A stretch of 64,000 nt of DNA from Anaerosacchariphilus hominis (GTDB lineage Bacteria > Bacillota > Clostridia > Lachnospirales > Lachnospiraceae), in NCBI RefSeq assembly GCF_014290175.1, contig NZ_JACOOR010000003.1, forward strand, positions 62,001 through 126,000, in the 5' to 3' direction. The position numbers and the translations under genes are program-made. Below are positions 18,206 through 26,619 of this stretch, piece by piece; the first letter of the stretch is position 1, and every line of letters starts with the position of its first letter. The notes under the pieces are model-generated. The model saw nothing but the letters and a program-made list of their open reading frames with translations, was not told the origin of the DNA and made no database searches.

Positions 18206-19293
18206 AGACTGCTCACTCCCGCTCTGATATAGGTCCGGTAGCTGCCCTCATCCAGCACATGACGCACATAGGTGACGTAGTACTTTCGATCCGCCTGGGC
18301 GGAAAGTCCCCTGATCTCGATAAAGCGGCCGGGCACCAGCTCCGGAATCCCCACGCACTCGCATTCCAGCTGACCGAACTCTCCGCAGAGACGATCCATC
18401 CGGGCCTGGGCCCTGGCTTTTGCCTCCGCTGCGTCCCGGACCCCTGCCTCGTAAAAGACCTGACGGGAATCGCCCAGAAGCTTCCGGGACTGCTTTCCGA
18501 AGCTTCCTGATATGGATGCCTCGCCCTTGATCTGCTTTCCGCTCTCCCCGTCGATGGAGCGGATCTCGATCTTCTTCACCAGGGGCTGGGCGTTCATGGA
18601 AAAGCTGCCCCGCAGAACTCCCTGGGAGGGCCCCAGAGTTATCAGCGGTGATGTCACCTTCTGCCGTTTCCGGAAATAGGCCTTTCCCTGCAGGATAAAG
18701 AACTCATAGCCCTGCTTTTCCGCCTGCTCCACGATGACCTCGTAGTCTGTCATCATGTGACTCCGAAGGGGAACCTCCTCTTCCTTGCAGGCGTCGATCT
18801 CCTTGCCTGAGAGATAGCTGCTCACCGGCGTCTCCCCCAGGATGGCCTTTACCACCGCGTCGGCGCTTTTCTGGGAAAAGAATTCCATCCGCCGGTTTTT
18901 CATCAGAAGCCCCTTGGCGTCCATACACTCCACCCGGATCCGGTAGTCGTTCTCCTCCATGCCGTGCAGGTATTCCACCTGGCTGATATACCCACGGAAT
19001 ACCTCCTCCCGGGAGAGATAACCCAGCTTGATCTTTACGCTCTCCCCTATCTGGAGCTTATCCGCGATCTTTTTGGAAAAAGAGGTATCCTTCACCTGAT
19101 AGGCACCGTCCACATAGAATACGCAGCCGGAAGCCTCGAAACCGCTGGTCAGTTCCACCTCCAGCTCCTGGATATCTGCTTTCTTTTCCGAAAGCTTCTC
19201 CGAACCCACGGTCACCTCCACGGAGGGAGCAGAAAAATTCTTATATTTGCTTTTCAGAGCACGAAAGCTGGTGCTCCCCTTCATCATATCCAT
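18202..19293 (-). CDS. CIS spike hub, gp27/gpD-like
   Basis: A 363-residue homologue of phage late control gpD and of the N-terminal part of VgrG. Features are the N-terminal SFRALKSKYKNFSAPSVEVT, the central KIKLGYLSREEVFRGYISQV and the C-terminal LVPGRFIEIRGLSAQADRKY. It should form the trimeric hub that holds the needle encoded next (ATGA overlap) and contact the tube initiator. It starts 37 bases after the LysM adaptor gene. Confidence 0.9.
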   Translation of the reverse strand: MDMMKGSTSFRALKSKYKNFSAPSVEVTVGSEKLSEKKADIQELEVELTSGFEASGCVFYVDGAYQVKDTSFSKKIADKLQIGESVKIKLGYLSREEVFRGYISQVEYLHGMEENDYRIRVECMDAKGLLMKNRRMEFFSQKSADAVVKAILGETPVSSYLSGKEIDACKEEEVPLRSHMMTDYEVIVEQAEKQGYEFFILQGKAYFRKRQKVTSPLITLGPSQGVLRGSFSMNAQPLVKKIEIRSIDGESGKQIKGEASISGSFGKQSRKLLGDSRQVFYEAGVRDAAEAKARAQARMDRLCGEFGQLECECVGIPELVPGRFIEIRGLSAQADRKYYVTYVRHVLDEGSYRTYIRAGVSSL

Positions 19294-19330
19294 AGCTGCC
19301 TCCGTCTGGTACCTTTCTTTCTTTTTTTCT

Positions 19331-20053
19331 TTACAGGGCCGGTACTTTTAAACGCTTCGTATAATCGATCTTTCGCGGATTCAAAATGCCGTTCTCCCGG
19401 GCAATAGCTCTCCAGCCTGAAGGGTCGTGATATTCCTCGTCGGCCAGCATCCACAGCTCCTCCTTCTGATTGATCCGCCGGTATTTGGTCCTATCCGGAG
19501 ATTCGTGGGGATTGGCCCCAATCTCGTTCAGGATCTTTTTATCCTCGCCCTCCAGTTCCATATCCAGTCTGGCCCGGACGGGCATGCCGTTTCGGTTGAA
19601 CATCTGATAGCTGACACTTAAGGAGGTCACATGTCCGTAAAAGGCCATACTGCCCCACTCAAAGATCACCAGACTGGGCTCATGGTTCTCCGCCGTTCGT
19701 TTCATAATCATGCCCAGATCCCGGCAGATATCGGTAAGCTCTCCGCTGCTGTCCAGATATTTGGACAAACCTTTTGGCATCTGGTATTCGGTCAGTTCTG
19801 TGGAAGTATCCAGAATCAGACTGACACGCAGATGGGCCAGCTCGCTTCCCGAGGCCTGGGTATTCTTCGGATGGGCTTCCTCGCCCTGTCCGTTATGGCT
19901 TTTGAACTTGACGCTCCGGCTAATCGTGTATTCCGTGGGATTAAACTGCACCGGTATGGTGGCTTTTTTTCCGTTCTGGGTCTGGTAGCTGAGCCGGGCC
20001 CGCTGCAGGGTGCCGTCTCCGTAGATCAGTTTCTGTCTCGTATCCGTACTCAT
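19331..20053 (-). CDS. CIS LysM-type tube/spike adaptor (Afp7-like)
   Basis: A 240-residue protein with the CIS tube-protein N-terminal fold (IPVQFNPTEYTISRSVKFK near 35-53; the FNPTEY signature is typical) and a short C-terminal LysM-like unit (WMLADEEYHDPSGWRAIARE, then NGILNPRKI). Afp7/Pvc7-like proteins link the tube to the hub; the LysM unit acts inside the baseplate and does not necessarily bind peptidoglycan. The start follows the stop of the coiled-coil gene directly. Confidence 0.88.
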   Translation of the reverse strand: MSTDTRQKLIYGDGTLQRARLSYQTQNGKKATIPVQFNPTEYTISRSVKFKSHNGQGEEAHPKNTQASGSELAHLRVSLILDTSTELTEYQMPKGLSKYLDSSGELTDICRDLGMIMKRTAENHEPSLVIFEWGSMAFYGHVTSLSVSYQMFNRNGMPVRARLDMELEGEDKKILNEIGANPHESPDRTKYRRINQKEELWMLADEEYHDPSGWRAIARENGILNPRKIDYTKRLKVPAL

Positions 20054-22729
20054 TTAGATCCGTCCTCTCCTTTCCCGCTCGGTCCGAAGCTTCTGCTCCA
20101 GCTTCCGGTATACCCGGTCGGCCATCTGCTGAATACTTTCCTCCATGCGGCTCTCCACCTCCCGGTGGACCTGCTGTCCCAGCCGGGCCTGCAGGGTGCT
20201 TTCCGCCAAAAGCTCCGGTTCCTTTTTCAGAACCTCCCGCACCACTTCCCGCTGTCTTTCTATGGTAACGGTTTCTTCCGTCCGTACGCTGCGGCGCACG
20301 GTTTTCAGTTCTTCCGTCACATTCTGAATCTGTTCCTGCATCCTCCGGGTTTCTTCCTGTTCCGGGGTCTGTTCCTCTTCCGGATAGACCATGGATGCCG
20401 TATCCAGGGCGAAGTCCGGGCTTCTCATGGGCAGGGTTTGAAGGAACTGCATGGCCGAAAGCCGGGCTGCCTGCGTTTTTGCGAACCGAGGCTGAGCGAG
20501 ACTCTGAACGGAACTATTCTGTGCGAACCGGGTCTGAGCAGTTCGGAAAGGAACTGCCTCCATCTGATTAGGGCTGCTCTGAACAGAACTGCCGGGGATG
20601 AAACCATCCTGCGCGGAACTATTCTGACGGAAATTATCCTGATGGAAGCTGCCCTGACGGAAGCTGTCCTGATGAAAGCTGTCCTGCGCTGCCCCTAGGA
20701 AAATCGGTTGGAACCAGGCCCGCTCCGCCTGCCCCACAGGGACTGAGACCGGCTGAAACGCTGGTGTCCGAGATTGCTGGTCAAATGGATTCTGGCCTTG
20801 TAAACCCGAAGCTTCTGTCATGGAATAAAAAAGCTCTGCCCCCGGAAGCTGCCAAAGGCTTTGAAAACTCTGGAGCCCGGAGCTTTGAAAACGCTTCAGG
20901 CTCTCCGCACGCCGTACCAGCTGTTCCACGGAGGAAGCGGGATACCTTCCGGTCTGCTTCTGCGCCGCTGAAATCCTCTCCGGATGTGCCGCCTCTGCTC
21001 TCTGCGGACCCGTCTCCGAAGTCTGAGCCGGAACATGAAGTTCTCCCGGGGCAGATGCTTCCGGGCTCGTCTCCGGCTCCGGCAGGATCATGGAAGCGGG
21101 CTCAAAGCCCGACTGTTCCGTTATCTTAGGCTCCCTGCTCCAAGGAAGTGCTTCCACCGCTCTCCGGCTGGGATTCACCGCTGCTCCGGCCTCTCCCTGT
21201 ATCATTTCCGTCAGGGTCTGCTCCACGACAGTCTGTACCTTTTCTGCCTGGGCCTGCCGGACTGCTTTTTCTGTGTTCTCAGCTTCCGCCCGGGTCTGTC
21301 TTACTGCCCTTTCTATGGCCTCTGTCTGGGCCTGCCGGGCTACTTTTTCTGTGTTCTCAGCTTCTGCTCGGGTCTGTCTTACTGCCCTTTCTATGGCCTC
21401 TGTCTGAGCCTGCCGAGCTGCTTTCTCTACAGCCTCTGTCTGCACCCGTTGGACTGCTTTTTCTGCTGCTTCCCTCTGGTCAGCCGCTTTCTTTTCTACT
21501 TCTGTCCGAGGCTGCCGCTCTGCTGGCCCAGCTTCTGTCCGAATCTCTCTCTCAGCCTGTTTCACGGCGCTCTGCACTGCGGCCTCCAGCTGTCTTTCAT
21601 CAGATCCTTCTATTTTCCTGGTTTCTCTGTCCAGAGCCGCTTCTCCGGCCTCTGCCCTCTCTTCATACACCAGCTCCGCCGCCGTCCGCTGCATCATCCG
21701 TTCCCCGGCCCGCTCCATAGGGAGCCCCTGGGTAAACAGCTGCTCCGGCTGGGGGCGGACTGCAAATACCCTTTTAGCAGGACTTTCCATTCCGCTTTCG
21801 GTTCTTCTGTCCGGCTCATAGGAACCGCGTACCAGCTCCGGATGCTCCACCGGATAGCTCCGGCCCGTTTCTCCGTCCATGGTTCTCCGGACGCTCTCCC
21901 TCCGGGGTACAAAGCTGCCTTCTGTCTGCTCTTTTATCTCTTCTTTTATCTGTTCCTTTGTCTGTTCTGCTGTCTTTCCTTCTCTTTCATACAAAAGAGA
22001 GGCAGGCAGTTGCCCTGCGGACGCGTCCACCAGGCGCTCCGTGCGGATCAGCAGCCGTTCCAGCCTTGCAGGATCCTTTTTCCCCATATCGGGGCCCGTC
22101 TGCACGGTCACATGGGTCTGATGGGTCTGATGGCTCCGGTACTGGCTGCTCTGATAAATATTCTCTATTTTCCGAAGCAGAACCATCTGCTTCTCTTTGA
22201 TTGTGTTCTCTTTGATTGTGTTCTCTTTGATTATATTCTCTTTTAGCTGTACTTCTCTGACTTCTTTTTCTACGACTTTTTCAGTGTCCTTTTGAACGTC
22301 TCTTTTTACTTCATTCTCCCGCTCCAGCCGCTCTTTTAAAAGGGTCAGCTGTTCGGTTCCGCCCTCCTGCACCAGACGATGAACCTCTTTGGTCATCTGG
22401 CGGATCAGGCGTTCCTCCGTCTCCGGCAGCTCCTGCCGGACCAGCTTTTCCACCTGTTCCTCTACGGTGGGGTATACCTTCTGATAAAACTGTTTTTCCA
22501 GGATCTGAGTGACAAAATGCAGCTGATTCTGATACAGGTAATTCTCCTGGGTCAGATTCTGCATCCGGTACAGATTCGTCACATAGCTGTTCCGTACCGT
22601 CTCCCCGTCTGTCTGCTCCTCCGGTTCCGGGAAAATCATGGCCGCAGAATCAAAGGGGCCTCCCGTCTGGGTGTGCTGCGCTATGATTTGATTGGCAAAA
22701 CCCAGAAACTGATTCTGCATGCCGGTCAC
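20054..22729 (-). CDS. Large coiled-coil CIS protein, tape-measure candidate
   Basis: The 891-residue protein is very rich in Gln, Glu and Arg and is mostly predicted helix. It lies between tube-like and adaptor genes, where Afp6-like proteins or tape measures occur. No homology is evident. It carries three copies of a short motif spread along the chain: DSAAMIFPEPEEQ near the N-terminus, EPASMILPEPETS in the middle and DTASMVYPEEEQT near the C-terminus. Two tandem 26-residue repeats lie at 21248-21403. The length would suit a measuring rod, but it could also be a scaffold or a Gln-rich surface adaptor. Confidence 0.5.
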   Translation of the reverse strand: MTGMQNQFLGFANQIIAQHTQTGGPFDSAAMIFPEPEEQTDGETVRNSYVTNLYRMQNLTQENYLYQNQLHFVTQILEKQFYQKVYPTVEEQVEKLVRQELPETEERLIRQMTKEVHRLVQEGGTEQLTLLKERLERENEVKRDVQKDTEKVVEKEVREVQLKENIIKENTIKENTIKEKQMVLLRKIENIYQSSQYRSHQTHQTHVTVQTGPDMGKKDPARLERLLIRTERLVDASAGQLPASLLYEREGKTAEQTKEQIKEEIKEQTEGSFVPRRESVRRTMDGETGRSYPVEHPELVRGSYEPDRRTESGMESPAKRVFAVRPQPEQLFTQGLPMERAGERMMQRTAAELVYEERAEAGEAALDRETRKIEGSDERQLEAAVQSAVKQAEREIRTEAGPAERQPRTEVEKKAADQREAAEKAVQRVQTEAVEKAARQAQTEAIERAVRQTRAEAENTEKVARQAQTEAIERAVRQTRAEAENTEKAVRQAQAEKVQTVVEQTLTEMIQGEAGAAVNPSRRAVEALPWSREPKITEQSGFEPASMILPEPETSPEASAPGELHVPAQTSETGPQRAEAAHPERISAAQKQTGRYPASSVEQLVRRAESLKRFQSSGLQSFQSLWQLPGAELFYSMTEASGLQGQNPFDQQSRTPAFQPVSVPVGQAERAWFQPIFLGAAQDSFHQDSFRQGSFHQDNFRQNSSAQDGFIPGSSVQSSPNQMEAVPFRTAQTRFAQNSSVQSLAQPRFAKTQAARLSAMQFLQTLPMRSPDFALDTASMVYPEEEQTPEQEETRRMQEQIQNVTEELKTVRRSVRTEETVTIERQREVVREVLKKEPELLAESTLQARLGQQVHREVESRMEESIQQMADRVYRKLEQKLRTERERRGRI
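21248..21403. repeat. Two tandem 78-bp repeats in the coiled-coil gene
   Basis: Copies begin at 21248 and 21326 and a decayed third begins at 21404. The unit encodes 26 residues (about QTEAIERAVRQTRAEAENTE and six more). The two full copies differ at only a few positions, so the duplication looks recent. Confidence 0.88.
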
Positions 22730-22751
22730 TCCTTACCTTTCTTCTGTCTCC

Positions 22752-23207
22752 TTACAGTCTGCGCCATGCGCCGCTGTCCTTGCTGCCCTCTTCCTCCAGG
22801 GATTCATATCCCAGCTCAATGCTCACTGTCTGGATACCGCTGTCACGAGCGGAAAGCTCTCTCTGGCTGATCCGCCGGATATAAGCACCGCTCAGATAAT
22901 AGCTTTTTTTCACCGCCTGATCCTGTCCCAGTACCATAATAGCCACCTCGTCCTTAAAGCGGTAACCGGGCTGATACAGGCTCAGTTCCCTTTCATCCTC
23001 CAGCACTCCCCGCTCCAGCGTCAGTGACTTTTCCTGGGAATAGCCGTTCAGCAGGGCATAGGACGTGCGGTTACAGCCGCCCTCCCGGATGGTCTCGAAA
23101 TGACCTTCCTCGGTCAGTCCGGACAACTTCTCAAAACCCACCCGCTTATTTCCGAAATAGACCATAAAATTATAGCTGCGACGCTGCGCTTCTTTTTTCC
23201 TGTCCAT
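22752..23207 (-). CDS. Second CIS tube-like protein (gp19/Afp5-like)
   Basis: A 151-residue protein with the gp19-like tube fold: RSYNFMVYFGNKRVGFEKLSG at the N-terminus and VSIELGYESLEEE at the C-terminus frame the beta barrel. Eight extra N-terminal charged residues distinguish it from the main tube. By position it should be the tube initiator next to the baseplate (Afp5-like). It begins 55 bases after the DUF6760-like stop. Confidence 0.85.
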   Translation of the reverse strand: MDRKKEAQRRSYNFMVYFGNKRVGFEKLSGLTEEGHFETIREGGCNRTSYALLNGYSQEKSLTLERGVLEDERELSLYQPGYRFKDEVAIMVLGQDQAVKKSYYLSGAYIRRISQRELSARDSGIQTVSIELGYESLEEEGSKDSGAWRRL

Positions 23208-23262
23208 CTTTCTGCACTGCCCTTTCCTGATTTCTCAGTCTGCCATTTGCCTGGAGTTCAGC

Positions 23263-23460
23263 CTACAGTTCAAATATGTTCTTCGGCTTTCCGCTGATCT
23301 TCTTATGGATCTCCGATATCTCCGCGCAGAATCTCCGTCTGGTCATGTGATCCATCTGCATGACCGTCTCGTAATCCCAGTGGAAGTAGTAAGCCACAAA
23401 GGAAACCTCCTTATAGAGCTCGTCCCTGGGATAGACGGTTATTCCGCTCTCGTAAAATTT
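23263..23460 (-). CDS. DUF6760-like extension in -1 frame of the tail chaperone
   Basis: The frame reads through TVYPRDELYKEVSFVAYYFH, then MDHMTRRRFCAEISEIHKKI, and stops at 23263. This resembles the small DUF6760 proteins of eCIS loci (LYEEVAFIAYHFHW type). No ATG, GTG or TTG precedes the conserved YPRDELYKEV part. The frame is -1 relative to the upstream gene, and both share the heptamer A AAT TTT (complement of 23454-23460). A -1 shift there would give a protein of about 181 residues. As an alternative, GTG at 23397 with AAGGAGG 8 bases before it would give 44 residues. Both may occur. Confidence 0.7.
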   Translation of the reverse strand, partial: KFYESGITVYPRDELYKEVSFVAYYFHWDYETVMQMDHMTRRRFCAEISEIHKKISGKPKNIFEL

Positions 23461-23807
23461 ATGGGTTTCTTAAACTTTTCTCCACATGCCGGACACACGC
23501 AGGTCTCCGTCAGCTCCTCCATGGAATTGATCTGCTGATACATGTTCTGCAGAAAAGCCAGATCTGCGGAAAACAGCTTCTCAATGGTGGTGGGCCGGAT
23601 ATTGGTCAGAGTTCCAAGGGAGGTCACCACCCGGGATAAAAGAATGATGGTCAGGTAAGCCGGATTGCTCACCACCCGGGGATCCCGAAGGGGCAGGATC
23701 TCGTCCGCCGCCGTAGCCATCCGCATGACGCCCCGCTTGTGAAGCTCTCCGTTCTCATCCAGATATCCTCTCGGCAGTTCAAATTCAAATTCTGTAATCA
23801 GTTCCAT
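23439..23807 (-). CDS. CIS tail-assembly chaperone-like protein
   Basis: A 122-residue protein of the 'phage tail assembly' type found after the tube gene in eCIS loci. A beta-rich N-terminus (FEFELPRGYLDENGELHKRG) is followed by a helical part (YLTIILLSRVVTSLG) and a C-terminal CVCPACGEKF cysteine knuckle. RBS AAGGAGG precedes the ATG at 23807. A strong hairpin lies before it. Its last codons contain a canonical -1 slippery site, six codons before the TAA, leading into the DUF6760-like frame. This layout resembles the G/GT chaperone pair of lambda. Confidence 0.8.
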   Translation of the reverse strand: MELITEFEFELPRGYLDENGELHKRGVMRMATAADEILPLRDPRVVSNPAYLTIILLSRVVTSLGTLTNIRPTTIEKLFSADLAFLQNMYQQINSMEELTETCVCPACGEKFKKPINFTRAE

Positions 23808-23829
23808 AAGTCCTCCTTATGGGATCCGC

Positions 23830-23869
23830 GGAAAAGGGGGCGGGCCCGGAGGCCCGGTTCCACTTTTCC
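23830..23869 (-). promoter_or_regulatory. Intra-operon hairpin after the tube gene
   Basis: GGAAAAG (from 23830) pairs with CTTTTCC (to 23869) and a GC-rich inner stem (GGGCC/GGCCC) closes a 3-base loop. No T-run follows. It lies in the 105-base gap between the tube gene and the tail-chaperone gene. It may lower or stabilise messages so that sheath and tube are made in excess over baseplate parts. Confidence 0.55.
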
Positions 23870-23912
23870 CATCCTATCCCTCTTTTATGCTATCTTTTTT
23901 ACGCTATCCCTT

Positions 23913-24353
23913 TTAGCTCTCTCTCGTCATAGACTCGTATACCAGTTCCACGCTCTCAAAAGCGATTTCGCTGGAGCTTGCGTTGAAGTCCGGCGCGGTA
24001 TACTTGCTGGGCCATGCGTTGGTCAGGGTCCATACGGCCAGGGCTGTGGATCCATCGTCGTCAAACAGGGTAATGGTCACGTTCTTGTTGTGATCCTCGC
24101 CCAGGGAGGTCCCCTGGGATACGGAGGTGATCCAGTCATAGAAGCTTAAGGAACTCGTCATGCCCCATTTCAGGGTCACATTACCGAACTTGGTCAGACC
24201 GTTCATCTTCCGGGACCAGTTCACGCCCTCGTCGCCGGTACGGTACTCGATCACATCGATGCTTGCGTCAAAACCGCTTACCTCTGAAAAGCTTGCCTCT
24301 GTGATGCCGTCGATTTCGACCTTATAATTATATTTTTTAAATGGATATGCCAC
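23913..24353 (-). CDS. CIS inner tube protein (gp19/Afp1-like)
   Basis: A 146-residue tube protein: YPFKKYNYKVEIDGITEASF at the N-terminus, SEVSGFDASIDVIEYRTG and WPSKYTAPDFNASSSEIAFE are the typical gp19/Hcp-like signatures. Hexamers stack to form the inner tube. It follows the sheath gene by 51 bases, the usual sheath-tube pair. Confidence 0.96.
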   Translation of the reverse strand: MAYPFKKYNYKVEIDGITEASFSEVSGFDASIDVIEYRTGDEGVNWSRKMNGLTKFGNVTLKWGMTSSLSFYDWITSVSQGTSLGEDHNKNVTITLFDDDGSTALAVWTLTNAWPSKYTAPDFNASSSEIAFESVELVYESMTRES

Positions 24354-24404
24354 CTCTTTATTCCTCCTTTATCTTATACTCAGGTTTCTATTCTCTGTCA
24401 TCCC

Positions 24405-26123
24405 TTATGACTCTTCCATGAACTGTGTAATCCGGAAGATGACGAACTCAGCCGGACGGCTGGGCGCTACGCCGATCTCGCAGATCAGACGGCCGTTCAG
24501 GATATCGCTCTGGGACATGGTATCTCTGCCGATATTTACATAGAAAGCCTGATCCTCCGTATTGCCCACCAGAGCTCCGCTTCTCCACATATCGCGCAGG
24601 AAAGCGCGGATGGTACGTCCCACTCTCGCCCACAGCATCTCATCGTTGGGCTCGAATACTGCCCAGTTGGTCTGGGACTTGATGCTCTCCTCCAGATAGA
24701 TGAACAGACGACGGACGTTGACATATTTCCACAGACTGTTGCTGGAGCAGGTTCTTGCGCCCCATACCCGGATACCCTGTCCCGGAAGGGCACGAATCAG
24801 GTTCACGCCGGCGGGATTCAGGATGTCCTGCTCTGCCTTGTTGTACAGGCAGGAGAGACCGATGCAGTTATATACCACTTCGTTGGCGGGAGCCTTATGT
24901 ACGCCTCTCTCCACGTCGCTTCTTGCGTAGATGCCGCACACTGCTCCTGAAGGCGGAATGTACGCGGGCTTCTTGTTCAGGGCGTCATAGATCTGGATCC
25001 AGGGATGATACATGGCTGCGTAGTCGGAATCAATCTTCTCTCTGTGAGCCAGTACGTCCTGGGGCTTGGTCAGATCCTGTGGAACATCCAGCACTGCGAA
25101 GCTTGCGCCGGTATTGGTGCAGTGAGCCACCAGGGCCAGCTGTACCGCCGGACTGGTCACACCGGGGATAGCCATGATGCTCACGTTGTTCAGCTCCTTG
25201 AAAGCTGCCAGACCGGTACGCTTGCCCGGGCCGCCGTCCTTACCCATGAACACGTCGTCGGTGATTCCTTTCTTACCGCCATCGGTTCCGCCTGCCAGGA
25301 ATACCAGAGCCTTCTCTGCGTCTGCGGCTGCTCCGAAGACTGCCAGCGGATTGCCGATCTCTTTTCCTTCCTCCGCGGTCACATCCACCAGCTCGGACTT
25401 GGAAAGTACCTTTGCGATATAGGAAGCGGAATTGATATTCAGGGATACGCCCTCATAGATCTCCACCTGATCCCGGTACGCGATTTCAATGTTCATTTCG
25501 CATACGGAAAGGACTTTCTTCGGCACCGGATTCTTGTCTACCAGATCCTCTTTTACGGGATTTACCAGGGTAATGGTGTTGCCCTGAGCCATGGCGATCT
25601 TGTTGTAGCCGGTTACCTTGCCGTTATTGCGGATAGCAATGATGTCGCCCTCCGCAAAGGCGGAGCCATTTGCTACGGTATATACCTTACCGGTGGCGTC
25701 ATCGCCGGTGGCCTCCAGTACGGCGGTCTTTCCCTTGGGAGCCGCCACTGCGGTTACCTTAATCTCATTGCCCCATTTTCCGGGGTTCTTTGCCTGCATG
25801 CTGATTCCGTTGGCTGTAACGCCTGCCGCTGCCGCATCGGAAGCTACGGTTCTCATCACATAGCAGCGGGAACCGCCGTTTGCGAAGAACTGCTCCACTG
25901 CGTAGGCCAGATACCGATACTCACCGTATGCGCTCTCCGGCAGATAGCCGCCGAACTTCCGGTTAAAGTCCGCGAAGCTGGTCACGAATTCCGGCGTCCC
26001 GATTACCTTTCCCTTTTCCGCCATTCCCACAAATCCGGCGGTGCTGGTTCCCACGCCCTCCATGGGTCTCAGGCCCGATTCAAATTCCTCAACGTATACT
26101 CCTGGAGATAAATATTCTGCCAT
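24405..26123 (-). CDS. CIS contractile sheath protein
   Basis: A 572-residue tail sheath protein. The N-terminus YLSPGVYVEEFESGLRPMEG is the sheath linker strand that exchanges with neighbours. The C-terminal domain includes LPGQGIRVWGARTCSSNSLW and KYVNVRRLFIYLEESIKSQT, the conserved sheath core. There is a single sheath gene, whereas Afp/PVC have three. A 70-base gap before it holds a small hairpin CGAAGC/GCTTCG and the ribosome binding site AAAAGGA. Confidence 0.97.
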   Translation of the reverse strand: MAEYLSPGVYVEEFESGLRPMEGVGTSTAGFVGMAEKGKVIGTPEFVTSFADFNRKFGGYLPESAYGEYRYLAYAVEQFFANGGSRCYVMRTVASDAAAAGVTANGISMQAKNPGKWGNEIKVTAVAAPKGKTAVLEATGDDATGKVYTVANGSAFAEGDIIAIRNNGKVTGYNKIAMAQGNTITLVNPVKEDLVDKNPVPKKVLSVCEMNIEIAYRDQVEIYEGVSLNINSASYIAKVLSKSELVDVTAEEGKEIGNPLAVFGAAADAEKALVFLAGGTDGGKKGITDDVFMGKDGGPGKRTGLAAFKELNNVSIMAIPGVTSPAVQLALVAHCTNTGASFAVLDVPQDLTKPQDVLAHREKIDSDYAAMYHPWIQIYDALNKKPAYIPPSGAVCGIYARSDVERGVHKAPANEVVYNCIGLSCLYNKAEQDILNPAGVNLIRALPGQGIRVWGARTCSSNSLWKYVNVRRLFIYLEESIKSQTNWAVFEPNDEMLWARVGRTIRAFLRDMWRSGALVGNTEDQAFYVNIGRDTMSQSDILNGRLICEIGVAPSRPAEFVIFRITQFMEES

Positions 26124-26193
26124 TTTTCCTTTTGGTACGAAGCTTTGCTTCGCCCCTTCCTCCTTTCAAAATAGAATCTTATGTGATGCGACA
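26124..26193. repeat. Possible repeat fragment upstream of sheath gene
   Basis: The minus strand reads TGTCGCATCACATAAGATTC then TATTTTGAAAGGAGG. The same GATTCTATTTT block, also preceded by TGTCGC, lies before the giant surface protein gene near 48586-48660. GAAGCAAAG follows in both. The fragment may be a degenerate palindromic repeat or a shared leader. Confidence 0.4.
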
Positions 26194-26586
26194 CTATGGA
26201 ATCATAGTCGTCGCAGCGGGTCCGGGATTCACCACCTGGATCACCCCTCCCCAGTTACACATGCATTTGCACGTGTGATTCACTGCTGGTTTTCCTCCGA
26301 CCAGTACGGTCGGACTTCCCGGCGCCCAGGGCGCCGCTGTCATCGGTACGCAGGGCATGGGTGTCAGTACGCCCAGTGCCGCGGCAGTGGCTGCCGCCAC
26401 CTGCGGGTTCGCCATGGAGGTACACATACCGAAGGGCATGATGTTGACCATGGGCTGATTGTCTGTGATACATGCAGGCGTCATATTGCTGCATTGAACC
26501 TTCGCAGCGGGAAGCACATTCAGCACGGAAGGCGCCATTCCGAAGCTACACATCAGCTGTGCTCCTGCTGTCACGATCACCGGCAT
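26194..26586 (-). CDS. PAAR-like tip protein, DUF4280
   Basis: The start is the ATG at 26586 (MPVIVTAGAQLMCSFG), which has GGGGGT in front and is where the family begins; an upstream in-frame ATG is rejected. The 130-residue protein has the DUF4280 pattern: NIMPFGMCTSMANPQVAAAT, LTPMPCVPMTAAPWAPG, SPTVLVGGKPAVNHTCKCMC. Conserved Cys and His residues probably hold a metal at the spike tip. In CIS this caps the needle and can carry effectors. It lies just before the sheath gene. Confidence 0.9.
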   Translation of the reverse strand: MPVIVTAGAQLMCSFGMAPSVLNVLPAAKVQCSNMTPACITDNQPMVNIMPFGMCTSMANPQVAAATAAALGVLTPMPCVPMTAAPWAPGSPTVLVGGKPAVNHTCKCMCNWGGVIQVVNPGPAATTMIP

Positions 26587-26619
26587 TTTCGACCCCCTTT
26601 CCTTTTTGGATGCCACGTT

